Made by a program: the position numbers and the translations under genes | Assembly (NCBI RefSeq): GCF_030646015.1 | Contig: NZ_JAUSLT010000024.1 | Coordinates: 1-43,598 of the forward strand | Source: Bradyrhizobium sp. | GTDB taxonomy: Bacteria; Pseudomonadota; Alphaproteobacteria; Rhizobiales; Xanthobacteraceae | Length of the DNA: 43,598 nt | Direction of reading: 5' to 3' | Notes under the pieces: generated by a model | What the model saw: the letters and a program-made list of their open reading frames with translations, nothing else | What the model was told of the DNA's origin: nothing | Database searches by the model: none | In this document: one piece after another, positions 26,230 to 35,659 of the stretch | Layout of the letters: each line of letters starts with the position of its first letter | How positions within the stretch are numbered: position 1 is the stretch's first letter

Positions 26230-27345
26230 TCAGCCGTCGAACACCACGACCCCGCGCAGGTTTTTGCCCGCCTCGAGGTCGGCATAGCCGCGGTTGATGT
26301 CGTCGAGACGGTAGGTGCGCGTGATCAGTTCGCGCAGCTTCAGGTCACCCTTGCGGTATAGCGTCAGCAGTTCGGGAATTTGCAGGCGCGGACTGGCAAA
26401 GCCATACACCGCGCCCATGATGGCCTTCTGGCTGACGAACAGCTCCAGTGGCGGAATCCTGATTTCCGTCACGGTGTCCGGCGTCAGCGCCGTGACCACG
26501 ACGTTGCCGCCCCTGGCGGTGGCGCGGAACGCCGGCAGCAATGTCGAGGGTGGATCGATGCAGACAAAGGCATGATCGACGCCGATTCCATCCGTCAGCT
26601 CGTGCACCGCGCGAATCAGCGCATCGCCTTCCGCGTTGACGCCATGCGTTGCGCCGAACCCGCGCGCCCAGTCGAGCTTGGCCGGCACGATATCGGCGGC
26701 GATGATCCTGGCGGCGCCGCACAGCCGCGCGCCCTGGACCACGTTCATGCCGTCGCCGCCGCAGCCCACCACCAGCACGCTTTCGCCAGGCTGCACCCGC
26801 GCCCGCTGCCGCGCGGCGCCGACGCCGGCCGGCACGCCGCAGGCGACGAGACTGGCAAGATCGAACGGGATGTCCTTGCCGATCACGACGACGGACGCCT
26901 GATCGACGACGGCGCGTTCGGCAAAGGCGCCGATCATGCAGAAGGCGCCAACCGCGACGCCGTCGCGGTCACGCCGGCGGTAACTGCCGTCGAGTTGCGG
27001 TCCCTGCGTGATGCGCGCGCCCTCGGCGCACAGATGATGCAGACCGCGCCGGCACCAGTGGCACTTTCCGCAGCCGGGGATGAAGGTCAGAACGACGTGA
27101 TCGCCGGGCTGGATGCCGCCGACCGCGTCGCCGGTTTTTTCGACGACGCCCGCGGCCTCGTGGCCAAGCACCATCGGCCGCATCGCGACCCGGCGCTCGC
27201 CGCGCATGACATGATAATCGGTGCGGCACAGGCCCACGGCGGCAACGCGCACCAGCACCTCGCTGGGTCCCGGAGGATCCAGCATGATGCGCTCGATCGA
27301 GAGGGGAGCGCCGACCTCACGAAATACGGCCGCGAGTGAGTCCAT
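26230..27345 (-). CDS. Zinc-dependent alcohol dehydrogenase (MDR superfamily)
   Basis: A 371-residue medium-chain dehydrogenase/reductase with a GroES-like N-terminal half (catalytic zinc ligands in GLCRTDYH and GHEAAG) and a structural zinc lobe (CGKCHWCRRGLHHLC, four cysteines). A Rossmann domain follows with VVGCGGDGMNVVQGA. The fourth residue of GCGGDG is Asp, where most relatives have Val, in the cofactor-binding loop. The family resembles class III/NDMA-type enzymes that oxidise alcohols or aldehyde adducts, but the substrate is unknown. The start MDSLAAVFRE at 27345 is preferred over a TTG at 27378. A perfect palindrome lies 4 nt upstream of the ATG. Confidence 0.88.
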   Translation of the reverse strand: MDSLAAVFREVGAPLSIERIMLDPPGPSEVLVRVAAVGLCRTDYHVMRGERRVAMRPMVLGHEAAGVVEKTGDAVGGIQPGDHVVLTFIPGCGKCHWCRRGLHHLCAEGARITQGPQLDGSYRRRDRDGVAVGAFCMIGAFAERAVVDQASVVVIGKDIPFDLASLVACGVPAGVGAARQRARVQPGESVLVVGCGGDGMNVVQGARLCGAARIIAADIVPAKLDWARGFGATHGVNAEGDALIRAVHELTDGIGVDHAFVCIDPPSTLLPAFRATARGGNVVVTALTPDTVTEIRIPPLELFVSQKAIMGAVYGFASPRLQIPELLTLYRKGDLKLRELITRTYRLDDINRGYADLEAGKNLRGVVVFDG

Positions 27346-27349
27346 GATT

Positions 27350-27363
27350 GATGATGCATCATC
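27350..27363. promoter_or_regulatory. Perfect 14-bp palindrome at the alcohol dehydrogenase start
   Basis: GATGATGCATCATC is a perfect palindrome 4 nt before the start codon at 27345. The position would suit a repressor operator or a structure that covers the translation start. No regulator gene is adjacent. Confidence 0.4.
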
Positions 27364-27421
27364 GCCGGGGATTCGCAAACCCGCGGCGCCGGCATGGCAA
27401 GCTGGCTAAGCCGAACTCACA

Positions 27422-27652
27422 TCACCTGAAATAATCGACGATGAGGTGAACGTCGGATGGCGGAGCAAGCCTGCCGTTCAGGCTCGCATCGATCACCCGG
27501 CGGCATGCCTCGACGGTCTCGTGGTCGCCGAGATCGTTGGCGGCTTCGAGAACGAGCCAGGCCATATCCACCGAGGACGCGTCGGGCTTCGGCTCACCGG
27601 AAGCAGCGCCGAGGCGTTCCCGTGAAGCTGTGCCGAATGAGAGTGCGCTCAT
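27422..27652 (-). CDS. Small protein of unknown function, downstream of the DUF2336 gene
   Basis: A 76-residue soluble protein, MSALSFGTASRER to HLIVDYFR. The middle (DMAWLVLEAANDLGDHETVEACRRVIDA) looks like a helical hairpin. GGGGAA lies about 8 nt upstream of the ATG. The gene begins 34 nt after the DUF2336 gene stop and is likely cotranscribed. I do not recognise the family. Confidence 0.65.
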   Translation of the reverse strand: MSALSFGTASRERLGAASGEPKPDASSVDMAWLVLEAANDLGDHETVEACRRVIDASLNGRLAPPSDVHLIVDYFR

Positions 27653-27686
27653 CACCGATTTCCCCAGCCTGTTTCGGATCGCCAGC

Positions 27687-28811
27687 TCATCGCACGGCAA
27701 CCGCCGGCTGCCGCTTCGGGCCGGCATCGCCATCCCCTGCGCTCTTGCGGGACTGATAGAATTCCAGAACGCTGCGCGATGTCTTGAGGTTGAGGCGGCC
27801 AAATTCGCCTTCCAGCGCCCTCAACTCGTTGGCGGTGATGCGGTGATCCTTGGCGCCGAGAAACAGCAGCGCCATCGTGGTCGCCCACGAGAAGTCGAGG
27901 GCCTTGGCCAGGATCAGCAGGGTTTCCCGGTTCTTGTCCAGCATGGCGCGCTCGATCACGTCGCCCGGCAATGAACACAGCAGGGATAGTCCGATCGTGA
28001 CCTCTTCCAGCTTGTGCGACCTGGCGTACAGCGAGATGCTGTTCTCGTTCAAATTGCCCTGGCGATGCTGCGCCGTCACCAGACGCTTGGCGACAAAATA
28101 GCTTCGCGATACCGGGCCGAACTTCGATTGCAGCTCGCCCGCGACGTCGGACATCGTGGACTTGATCTGGTCGACCATGGCCGGCCGCTCCTGCTCCAGC
28201 CGCTTTCTGACGTCGTCGGACGCCTTGGCGATCAGCTGCTGGAAGATATGCCGGGGGATGTCCTCGCGCAGACCGAGCTGCTCGGCGAGAATGGAATCGC
28301 CTTCGGCCCGCTGGATCATGTGCAGGAAGCCGAAATCCGAGAAGCGCGCGCCGCTGTTGGTGGCGACGGAGTTCACGACCTCCTGGTCGCCGCGGGTCAC
28401 CAGCACGTCCGTGACGGTCTCTTCGAGCTGTTCCCGTTTCGAGATCGCGAGCAGATGGGTCTGGCCCTTGGTGCAGACGTTGGCGACCAGCGCGTAAGGC
28501 TCGAGCTTGTCGGACTCCTGCAGGATCGGGCCGGCGACCTCGATCGAATCGTCGAAGGCGAGTTTGTGGATGATATTGACCGGGGCCTTGTCGAAGCGGG
28601 CCAGCCGCCGCGCCAGCTGGGCGCGGGCCGCCACTTCGATCTCGTCCGCGAGCCGTCCGATGACCTCGCCGAAGGTCCAGATTTCATCCTCGCTGTAGCG
28701 GCCGGTGATCATCAGGTCGGTGGTATGCCACAGCGCCCGGGTGCGGCTCTCGGCGGTCCCCCGCGACACCGCTTGGTCGAGATCCGTAAGAAACGATTTT
28801 GCCGCACTCAT
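27687..28811 (-). CDS. DUF2336 domain-containing protein
   Basis: A 374-residue, largely helical, cytoplasmic protein beginning MSAAKSFLTDLDQAV at 28811. The repeating short helices, such as EVIGRLADEIEVAARAQLARRLAR and FDKAPVNIIHKLAFDDSIEVAGPILQES, match DUF2336, an alphaproteobacterial family of HEAT/ARM-like appearance. The function is unknown; in some relatives these genes are near signalling or motility genes, but no such neighbours occur here. GAAGAAA upstream may serve as a ribosome site. A small gene follows directly. Confidence 0.85.
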   Translation of the reverse strand: MSAAKSFLTDLDQAVSRGTAESRTRALWHTTDLMITGRYSEDEIWTFGEVIGRLADEIEVAARAQLARRLARFDKAPVNIIHKLAFDDSIEVAGPILQESDKLEPYALVANVCTKGQTHLLAISKREQLEETVTDVLVTRGDQEVVNSVATNSGARFSDFGFLHMIQRAEGDSILAEQLGLREDIPRHIFQQLIAKASDDVRKRLEQERPAMVDQIKSTMSDVAGELQSKFGPVSRSYFVAKRLVTAQHRQGNLNENSISLYARSHKLEEVTIGLSLLCSLPGDVIERAMLDKNRETLLILAKALDFSWATTMALLFLGAKDHRITANELRALEGEFGRLNLKTSRSVLEFYQSRKSAGDGDAGPKRQPAVAVR

Positions 28812-29147
28812 TTTCTTCAAACCCTGGATCGCAACCAATCTGCGCAAATCTGCGCACGGTGGAACTCTAGCGGGCAAACCCGAGTTTTCCGTAAAGCTGG
28901 CAAAGAAGTATTATCTCTAAAAATTCGCTCAAATTGCCGGGAAGTCGTTGATCTCCTGCGCCTAAACGCGGCTTCGGGCTGCGGTCGGGACCGCCGAATT
29001 TGGTATATTTCCGGCCAATGCCGGCACATCTCCTTCTCGCAGTCCGTTTCCCGACGCTTTCGGCCAGTTCCGCTCCAGCCAAACCCGCGGCGGCAACGGG
29101 TTGACCCAACGCAAGATCGGCACCCGGCGGCCCGCTATTTCTTTCTG
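28812..29147. other. Divergent intergenic region with a 10-nt tandem duplication
   Basis: Lies between the DUF2336 gene (minus) and the MFS gene (plus). AATCTGCGCA occurs twice in tandem (28837-28846 and 28847-28856), just upstream of the DUF2336 start. The segment 28905-28930 is AT-rich and could hold a promoter. No gene is recognised in the remaining sequence, though the plus frame remains open. Confidence 0.5.
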
Positions 29148-30365
29148 ATGAGTTCCGAGACCGCAAGAACATCGACCGTGACATGGCGCGACGTGCCGAA
29201 AAGCGTCTGGGCGCTCGGTCTTGTCTCCCTGCTGATGGACGTCTCGTCCGAACTCATTCACAGTCTGTTACCCATATTTCTCGTGACCGTGGTCGGCGCC
29301 AGTACGACGATCGTCGGCCTGATCGAGGGCGTGGCCGAGGCTACCGCTGCGGTCGCCAAGGTTTTCTCCGGTGCCCTTTCCGACCGCATCGGCAAACGCA
29401 AGCTGCTGGTCGGCATCGGCTATGGACTCGCCGCCCTCACCAAGCCGGTATTCCCGCTCGCGAGTACGGCCGGGGAAATTCTGGCCGCGCGTTTCGTCGA
29501 CCGCATCGGCAAGGGCATCCGCGATGCGCCGCGCGACGCGCTGATCGCCGACATTACGCCGCCTGCGATCCGCGGCGCCGGCTATGGCATCCGACAGGCG
29601 CTGGATACGGTGGGAGGATTTGCCGGCCCCCTCCTGGCGATGGCGCTGATGGTGCTCTACGCCAACGACTTCCGCGCCGTGTTCTGGTGGGCGGCGGTTC
29701 CCGCCGTCCTCGCGGTGCTGCTGCTCGTCGCCGGCGTGCAGGAGCCGGACGGCGTCAAGGCAACGGCGAAGCGTGGCTGGCCGATCCGCAAGCAGGAACT
29801 GGCGCACCTGTCCCCGGCCTTCTGGATGGTCGTTGCGATCGGCATGGTATTCACGCTGGCGCGCTTCAGCCAGGCCTTCCTCGTGCTGAAGGCGCAAGCC
29901 GAAGGCCTGGCATTGGCCCTGATCCCGCTGGTGTTCGTGTGGATGAACATCGTCTATGCCCTGACCGCAACGCCGGCCGGCATACTTTCCGACAGGATAG
30001 GCCGGGGAAAACTGCTGCTGTGCGGACTTGGCGCCTTGTTGATCGCCGATCTCACGCTGGCCTTCGTTCCGGGCCTTGTCGCGGTATTCATCGGCGTCGG
30101 TCTCTGGGGTCTCTATCTCGGACTCTCTCAGGGGCTGCTTGCGGCGCTGGTTGCCGATACCGCCCCTGAAGACCTGCGCGGCACCGCCTTCGGCCTGTTC
30201 AATCTGGTCACCGGCCTGGCGCTGCTGATCGCCAGCGTGCTGGCCGGCTGGTTATGGCAAGCGTTCGGACCGACGGCGACCTTCCTCGCCGGCGCGGTCT
30301 TTTCAGTATTGGCGGCGCTGTTCATGGCAGTCGGCATGAAAGCAGCACTGAAGCCAGCCACTTGA
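29148..30365 (+). CDS. Major facilitator superfamily transporter, drug/H+ antiporter-like
   Basis: A 405-residue inner-membrane protein with about twelve hydrophobic segments. GALSDRIGKRKLL is the cytoplasmic loop motif after the second segment (motif A), repeated as AGILSDRIGRGKLLL in the second half. FVDRIGKGIRDAPRDALIAD and YGIRQALDTVGGFAGPLLA are typical of a group of efflux proteins of this superfamily. The substrate is unknown. The ATG at 29148 has no strong ribosome site, and the frame is open far upstream in non-homologous sequence. It ends 54 nt from the convergent AsmA gene. Confidence 0.88.
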   Translation: MSSETARTSTVTWRDVPKSVWALGLVSLLMDVSSELIHSLLPIFLVTVVGASTTIVGLIEGVAEATAAVAKVFSGALSDRIGKRKLLVGIGYGLAALTKPVFPLASTAGEILAARFVDRIGKGIRDAPRDALIADITPPAIRGAGYGIRQALDTVGGFAGPLLAMALMVLYANDFRAVFWWAAVPAVLAVLLLVAGVQEPDGVKATAKRGWPIRKQELAHLSPAFWMVVAIGMVFTLARFSQAFLVLKAQAEGLALALIPLVFVWMNIVYALTATPAGILSDRIGRGKLLLCGLGALLIADLTLAFVPGLVAVFIGVGLWGLYLGLSQGLLAALVADTAPEDLRGTAFGLFNLVTGLALLIASVLAGWLWQAFGPTATFLAGAVFSVLAALFMAVGMKAALKPAT

Positions 30366-30419
30366 TCACGTACGAGGCCGATGGGCCGTCGGGAAACCAG
30401 ATGTCCGCGCGGACGCCGG

Positions 30420-33400
30420 TCATTGAGGCGGCGTCAGCACCAGCGGCGGCCGCAGCTTCGGCGGCCGCGCCACAGCGGAACCGGGCGCCGGCCTGACCTC
30501 GATCGGCGGCGGCAGCGGTGCCGCCTGCTGGCTCGCGACCGGCGCAGGGGGAGCTGCCGCGGCAGGAGCTGCTGCACTGGGGGTTGCCGCACCGGGAGCC
30601 GGCGGCGCCGCCGGGGGACGCGGAATGGCGGCCTTGGGCTTCGGCGGAGGCGGAGGCCGGCGCGGATCGCGGCCGGGAATCGGCACCTCGGAAGTTGGCA
30701 GGCCCGGCAGTACCGCGTCCGGCGTCCCCGACGGCGCCGTGGTCGCCGGTGGCAGCGAGGCAGAAAATGGCGGCGGCGGCTCGCCGCGCTCGATCGCATC
30801 GAGCCGTCTTGTTTCGCGGTCGATCGCCCGCACCGCCAGCCATGACGACAGCGCCGCCACATCGATCGTGCGATCGAGCGCGTCGGGCGGGCCCGCGGCG
30901 AACAGCTGAACCTCCGGGCGGCTGCTGGCCGATCCGACCGCCGTCGAAGCGAGGCTGGCGCGGATGTCGGCCTGGTCGGCGGGAATATCGTATCCGCCCG
31001 ATACGACGGCGCGCGCGCCCTCGGCATCCAGCGTGGTGGCCCCGATGCGGATCCGGCCGTCCCCGATGCTGAACGGAATCTGCGCCGACTTGACCGACAG
31101 GGAGCCTGCCGACAGCACCCGCTCGACGATCTGCCGCAGCTTGATGTCGTCGGTCGCCTGTCCGCCGTCGCTGGCGCGGATCGCGGCGTCGAAGGCGCGC
31201 GGATCGAGCCCGGCAATGGCTGCGGATTCAAGCGTCACCGTTCCGCTGCCGGACAGCGCCCCCGTCAGCGCCGACGCGCTGCGGCCCTGGCTTGCCAGCG
31301 TCATCTGCATCGAGGCGCGGCCCGCCGGCATCTTCAGCCCGCGATAGCGCAGCGCCGCGCCATCGACGCCGCTGAGTTGAACCCGCGCATTCAAGGCAAT
31401 GCCATTGCCGGTCTGCCTGACATCGATATTGGTGCTCGCCTCGCCGCCGCCGATGCTGCCGGTGATGGCTTCGAAGCTCACCGACTGGCCGTCCCCCTTG
31501 AGGACTCCGCTGACCGGGCGCAATTCGCCGCCGCCCGGAAGCGCGCCGCGCAGCGCCTGAAACGCGACGCGGCCGCGCCAGCCTTTCGAGAACCCGGAAC
31601 CGAGCGGCTCGGCGGCGTCGTGCCCAGCGGCGCCAATGGCGAGCGCAAATGCCGGCGCGAGATCGAGCGTATCGAGGCCGATCTCGCCCTCGACGTTCTT
31701 TTCGTCGCCGAGGACCAGCGCCAAGCGGCCGCGCAGCCGCGAGCCCGCTATCGTGCTGTCCAGATCGTCGAAGGCCAGCCGGTTGCCCGCGAGCGAAACG
31801 CGCGCCGACAGGCCGATATTCCGCGCCAGCGTATCCGACGCTTTGAGATCCAGCAGCGGCCCGAGATCGGCGCTGCGAACCTTCAGATTGACGCTGGCCT
31901 TCGGCTCGGCCGCCCACGGCTCGGCCGTGCCTTCCGCCTCGGCGTCCAGGCCGGTTCCCGACATCTTCACTTTCAGCCGCAGCGGCGCGCGCCACACGCC
32001 AGTCACCGAGCCTTCGAATTGCGCCGGGCCGTCGCCCGCCGCGACCGCGCGATCGAGCCCCAGCGCCGCCAGCAAGGGGCGGCCCTGCCCCGATGACATC
32101 CTGGATTCAAGACTGAACTCGCTGCGCCCGAGCGCCGCCAGATCGATGCCGTGGAGCGCTGTGATGACGGGCTTTGCCACGATCGTGACCACGCCCTTGA
32201 GCTGGGGCGCATCGAGGTCGAACACGGCGCGCGCATTGGCGCGGTCAGCCTGCTGCGCGGTCTTGTCCAGATCGAGCGACAGCTTGAGCCGCGCCGGGCC
32301 GGGACCTGCTCCCATCGCATTGATCCGCGCCGCCAGCGCCGGCGCCAGCGGCGCGATCAGGGCGGTGATCTGGCCGAGCGACGCCGCGCTCGAATTCAGC
32401 GTCAGTTTTCCCGACGTATTGACGCGATCGAAACTCCCCGCGCCTTCCAGCATCACCTGGCTGGCCTGACCGATCTTCAACTGCTCCAGCGCGAACGATT
32501 TCGGTCCGTAGCCGACCTTCGCCAACAGCGGGCGCAGTTCCTGACCGGCCGATATGGCGCGGCCGATATCGAGCGTGAGCCGCGCCTCGTCAGGCCATTT
32601 GGCCTGCGGCCCCGCCAGCGAACGCGCCAGCGCCGTTGCGGCATCGAGATCGAGACGTTCCGCCTTCAGCTCGGCATCGATCCGCGAACCGCCCGGGGCC
32701 GTTGACACCTCAACCCGCCCTTCGACGGCGCCGCCGTCGATCTCGGCCTTCATGGCTTCGATCGCCACGCGATCCGGGGCCACGGTCAGGTCGCCGCGCA
32801 GCCGCAGCGGCTTCTGGCTGCGATAGACCACCTCGGTGCGGCCCTGCAGCCAGGTCACCAGCGCATCCGGATCGGAGGAATCGACGCTGAGCGCGCCGGT
32901 GAAACTGCCGGCTTGCGCATTCGAGCCGCTCAAGGTCACGCGGGTCGCGCCCGGCGCCCGGAATTCCAGCCGGTCGATCGCCCAAGCCTTTGCATTCAAG
33001 TCCTTGGCGCCGGCCTGCAGTGCGGCGGCGACACCCTGCAACGGGCGGCCACCCAACATGATCTGCTCGGCGCTGAACTCGATCTGCGCCGGGATCGGCG
33101 TGGCCTGCGGGATCGCCGCCATCAGCGAACGCAACCCCGGCAACAACCGGACCGGCTCGGCGGCGCCGTTTCCCTTGGCGGCGAATTTATCGGCATCGAG
33201 CTGCTTCGCCGACAGCGTGGCACGCAGCAGCGGCGAGGCGCCGAAGCGGATGTCGCCGGCGCCGGTTAGTCTGAGCGCGCTGTCTTCCGGGCCGTAGGCG
33301 GCCTCGATTTGCTCCAGCCGCGCGGCGGACGGATCGGCCTTGCCCTTGGCGGCGATCCGCCAGGGCGTGATGGCAACATCGCCACTGGCCTTGAGGCCGG

Positions 33401-34124
33401 CGGGCGCCGCCAGAACCAGCGCGCCCTCGAAGCGCGGCGCGCGCCCATCGAACGACAGCACGCCGTCGAGATCGGCCGACAATGCCCGCGCCCCGGGATC
33501 GATGTTGAGATGGACGCGGGTGCCGTTGCCGTCGGCGGTCTGCCCGGACGACACCCGAAACGGATAACGCGTCCCGGACACCGCAAAGGCGCCGTCGCCG
33601 CGCACCGAGCCGGCCAGCGAACGCACGTCGCCGCTGAAGGCGATATCGTTCAGCTCCAGCGTGCCGCGGCTTGCCGCATCATGCAGCGCGATGCGGCCGG
33701 TCAGGTTCAGCCGGTCGATCGCCAGCGATCCCAGATTGAATTTGCCCGTCGAAGCCGGCCAGTCGATGCGCCCTTGCGGATCCAGACCGAGATCGAGCGC
33801 CATGCCATTGACGGTCAATTCGGTGGCGCGCAATTCGCCGCGCATCAGCGAGCCAAGGCTGAACTCGACGTCGAGCTTGTCGGCGCGCACCTTGCCGAGA
33901 TCGTTGGCGCCGCCGACCACCACCGAGCGCAAATGCAGCGACGGCGCCGGCAGCAGGCGCGCATCCAGTTTGCCGGCGAAGCGGACCTGCGCGCCGATCA
34001 CCCGGGTGGCCTCGGCCTCGAATTGCGGCCGGAACTGGTTCCAGTCAATGAAGTACGGGCCGATCAGCGCGGCCACCAGCGCAATGATAAAGGCAATCGC
34101 CAGTCCGAGCAGCGTCGTCTGCAC
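30420..34124 (-). CDS. Large AsmA-family protein
   Basis: A 1234-residue envelope protein. A single N-terminal membrane segment (about residues 3-22) is followed by FIDWNQFRPQFEAEATRVIGAQVRFAGKLDARLLPAPSLHL-type sequence characteristic of the AsmA domain (written here in parts: FIDWNQFRPQFEAEA, VIGAQVRFAG). A very long periplasmic region of repeating beta strands follows, with an AsmA-like C-terminal domain (about 800-1090). Such proteins are thought to move lipids between membranes. The last ~125 residues are a Pro/Ala-rich tail without homologous look. The start is GTG 34124 with GGGAGA upstream. Its length is large for AsmA and comparable to TamB/YhdP-like members. Confidence 0.87.
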   Translation of the reverse strand: MQTTLLGLAIAFIIALVAALIGPYFIDWNQFRPQFEAEATRVIGAQVRFAGKLDARLLPAPSLHLRSVVVGGANDLGKVRADKLDVEFSLGSLMRGELRATELTVNGMALDLGLDPQGRIDWPASTGKFNLGSLAIDRLNLTGRIALHDAASRGTLELNDIAFSGDVRSLAGSVRGDGAFAVSGTRYPFRVSSGQTADGNGTRVHLNIDPGARALSADLDGVLSFDGRAPRFEGALVLAAPAGLKASGDVAITPWRIAAKGKADPSAARLEQIEAAYGPEDSALRLTGAGDIRFGASPLLRATLSAKQLDADKFAAKGNGAAEPVRLLPGLRSLMAAIPQATPIPAQIEFSAEQIMLGGRPLQGVAAALQAGAKDLNAKAWAIDRLEFRAPGATRVTLSGSNAQAGSFTGALSVDSSDPDALVTWLQGRTEVVYRSQKPLRLRGDLTVAPDRVAIEAMKAEIDGGAVEGRVEVSTAPGGSRIDAELKAERLDLDAATALARSLAGPQAKWPDEARLTLDIGRAISAGQELRPLLAKVGYGPKSFALEQLKIGQASQVMLEGAGSFDRVNTSGKLTLNSSAASLGQITALIAPLAPALAARINAMGAGPGPARLKLSLDLDKTAQQADRANARAVFDLDAPQLKGVVTIVAKPVITALHGIDLAALGRSEFSLESRMSSGQGRPLLAALGLDRAVAAGDGPAQFEGSVTGVWRAPLRLKVKMSGTGLDAEAEGTAEPWAAEPKASVNLKVRSADLGPLLDLKASDTLARNIGLSARVSLAGNRLAFDDLDSTIAGSRLRGRLALVLGDEKNVEGEIGLDTLDLAPAFALAIGAAGHDAAEPLGSGFSKGWRGRVAFQALRGALPGGGELRPVSGVLKGDGQSVSFEAITGSIGGGEASTNIDVRQTGNGIALNARVQLSGVDGAALRYRGLKMPAGRASMQMTLASQGRSASALTGALSGSGTVTLESAAIAGLDPRAFDAAIRASDGGQATDDIKLRQIVERVLSAGSLSVKSAQIPFSIGDGRIRIGATTLDAEGARAVVSGGYDIPADQADIRASLASTAVGSASSRPEVQLFAAGPPDALDRTIDVAALSSWLAVRAIDRETRRLDAIERGEPPPPFSASLPPATTAPSGTPDAVLPGLPTSEVPIPGRDPRRPPPPPKPKAAIPRPPAAPPAPGAATPSAAAPAAAAPPAPVASQQAAPLPPPIEVRPAPGSAVARPPKLRPPLVLTPPQ

Positions 34125-34285
34125 GGCGTCTCCCTTTGGGCACGCCCCGGCGCGATGGCGGCCCGGAACGGCCCACCCGCCGCACGCTGAAATCAACGCC
34201 GGAGCTAGTCCATATATAGAGGCAACTATGGCGAAGTCACAGCATTGCCTGCGACGGCTCCGCGCAGGAAGCCGTCACGACGCCC

Positions 34286-35518
34286 TTACCAGCTGGCGGG
34301 CAGCTGCTTGAGGCCGCGCAGCACGAAAGAAGGCCGCCATTCCGGATTCTCGGCGTCATCCAGCTTCAGATCGGGCAGCCGCCGCAGCAGGGTCGCGATC
34401 GCCACCTCGGCCTCGATCCGCGCCAGCTGGGCGCCGAGGCAGAGATGGATGCCGCCGCCGAACGACAGCGGACGGATCTTCGGCCGGGTGATGTCGAGGC
34501 TGTCCGGCCGGTCGGGATAGACCGCCGGATCCCGGTTGGCCGATCCCAGCAGGCACAGCACGCTTTCGCCCTTCGGGATTTTCTTGCCGCCGAGGTCGTC
34601 GATGTCCTCCAGCGCCACCCGGCCGGTCATCTGCACCGAGGAGTCGTAACGCAGGAATTCCTCGATGGCGTTGGTGATCAGGGCCGGATTGGCCTTGAGC
34701 AGGGCCAGCTGGTCGGGATGGCGATGCAGCGCCAAAAGACCGTTGCCGATCAGGTTGACGGTGGTCTCATGCCCGGCGCCGAACAAAAGCACGATGTTGG
34801 CGGTCATCTCCTCGTTGGAAAGCTTGCTGCCGTCTTCCTCGGCCTGCACCAGTTGCGTCGTCAAATCGTCGCCCGGATTCTTCCGCCGCAGCTCGAACAG
34901 CTGGTGGAAGTACATCTCGGTCATCGCGTTGGCGGCATTGCCCTGCTTGATCTCTTCCGGCGACAGCGGCACCGGCTCGAGGATACGTCCACTGTTGCGC
35001 GAGCCGGTATAGAACATCTCGCGATGCTCCTCGGGGATCCCGAGCATGTCGCAAATGATGGTGACCGGCAGACGGAATGCGAAATCCTCGATCAGCTCCA
35101 TCTTTCCCTGGGGAATGATGCGGTCGAGCGTATCGTCGACGATTTGCTGGATGCGCGGGCGCATGTCCTCAACCCGGCGCGCGGTGAACGCCTTCACCAC
35201 CAGCCCGCGCAGGCGGGTGTGATCAGGCGGATCCTGCTGCAGCATCGTGAGGGCGAAGCTGCGGAACATCGGCTCCTGCATGATGTCAGGGCCATAGCGG
35301 CGCCTGGTGCGGTCGGGATAATCCTTGCCGAAGCGCTTGTCGCGGATCACCAGGCTGACCTCGGCGTGACGGCTCGCGACGTACATGCCGAGCGGCGTCA
35401 GGTGCATCGGATCGGTGGTGCGCAGCCGCGCGTAATGCGGATAGGGATCGCGAATGAATTCCGGCGCCAGCGGATTGAACAGCGGCGCGCTGGTCGCAGT
35501 CTGAACATGCTCGTTCAT
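34286..35518 (-). CDS. Cytochrome P450
   Basis: A 410-residue soluble bacterial P450 monooxygenase. The oxygen-activating I-helix motif is LLFGAGHETT, the K-helix ExxR motif is EEFLR, and the haem-ligand loop is FGGGIHLCLGAQ with C360. Substrate and redox partner are unknown; no ferredoxin or reductase gene is adjacent. A TetR regulator is transcribed divergently, with a palindrome between them, so the P450 may be controlled by that repressor and may oxidise the compound it senses. Confidence 0.95.
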   Translation of the reverse strand: MNEHVQTATSAPLFNPLAPEFIRDPYPHYARLRTTDPMHLTPLGMYVASRHAEVSLVIRDKRFGKDYPDRTRRRYGPDIMQEPMFRSFALTMLQQDPPDHTRLRGLVVKAFTARRVEDMRPRIQQIVDDTLDRIIPQGKMELIEDFAFRLPVTIICDMLGIPEEHREMFYTGSRNSGRILEPVPLSPEEIKQGNAANAMTEMYFHQLFELRRKNPGDDLTTQLVQAEEDGSKLSNEEMTANIVLLFGAGHETTVNLIGNGLLALHRHPDQLALLKANPALITNAIEEFLRYDSSVQMTGRVALEDIDDLGGKKIPKGESVLCLLGSANRDPAVYPDRPDSLDITRPKIRPLSFGGGIHLCLGAQLARIEAEVAIATLLRRLPDLKLDDAENPEWRPSFVLRGLKQLPASW

Positions 35519-35615
35519 GGTGACCTCAATTCGTTTTCGCGCTGAATTGTCCGCACATTCGGGCGGACTGGCGTCCTCGGGGCCGGGCCGGTTGCGTCCG
35601 GACCATATGAAATTG

Positions 35616-35631
35616 GATACACTGTTGTATC
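35616..35631. promoter_or_regulatory. Inverted repeat in the P450/TetR divergent promoter region
   Basis: GATACA-CTGT-TGTATC is a perfect inverted repeat (6-bp arms, 4-bp spacer) 29 nt before the TetR start and 98 nt before the P450 start. Position and shape suit an operator of the TetR protein, which commonly controls its own gene and the divergent neighbour. Confidence 0.55.
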
Positions 35632-35659
35632 GAGTTGCATTTTGACGTAAAATTGACCG

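Noticed and set aside
28014..29147. Upstream 378-codon extension of the plus-strand MFS frame
   Set aside because: This part overlaps the DUF2336 gene on the other strand and has no transporter similarity; the MFS starts at 29148.
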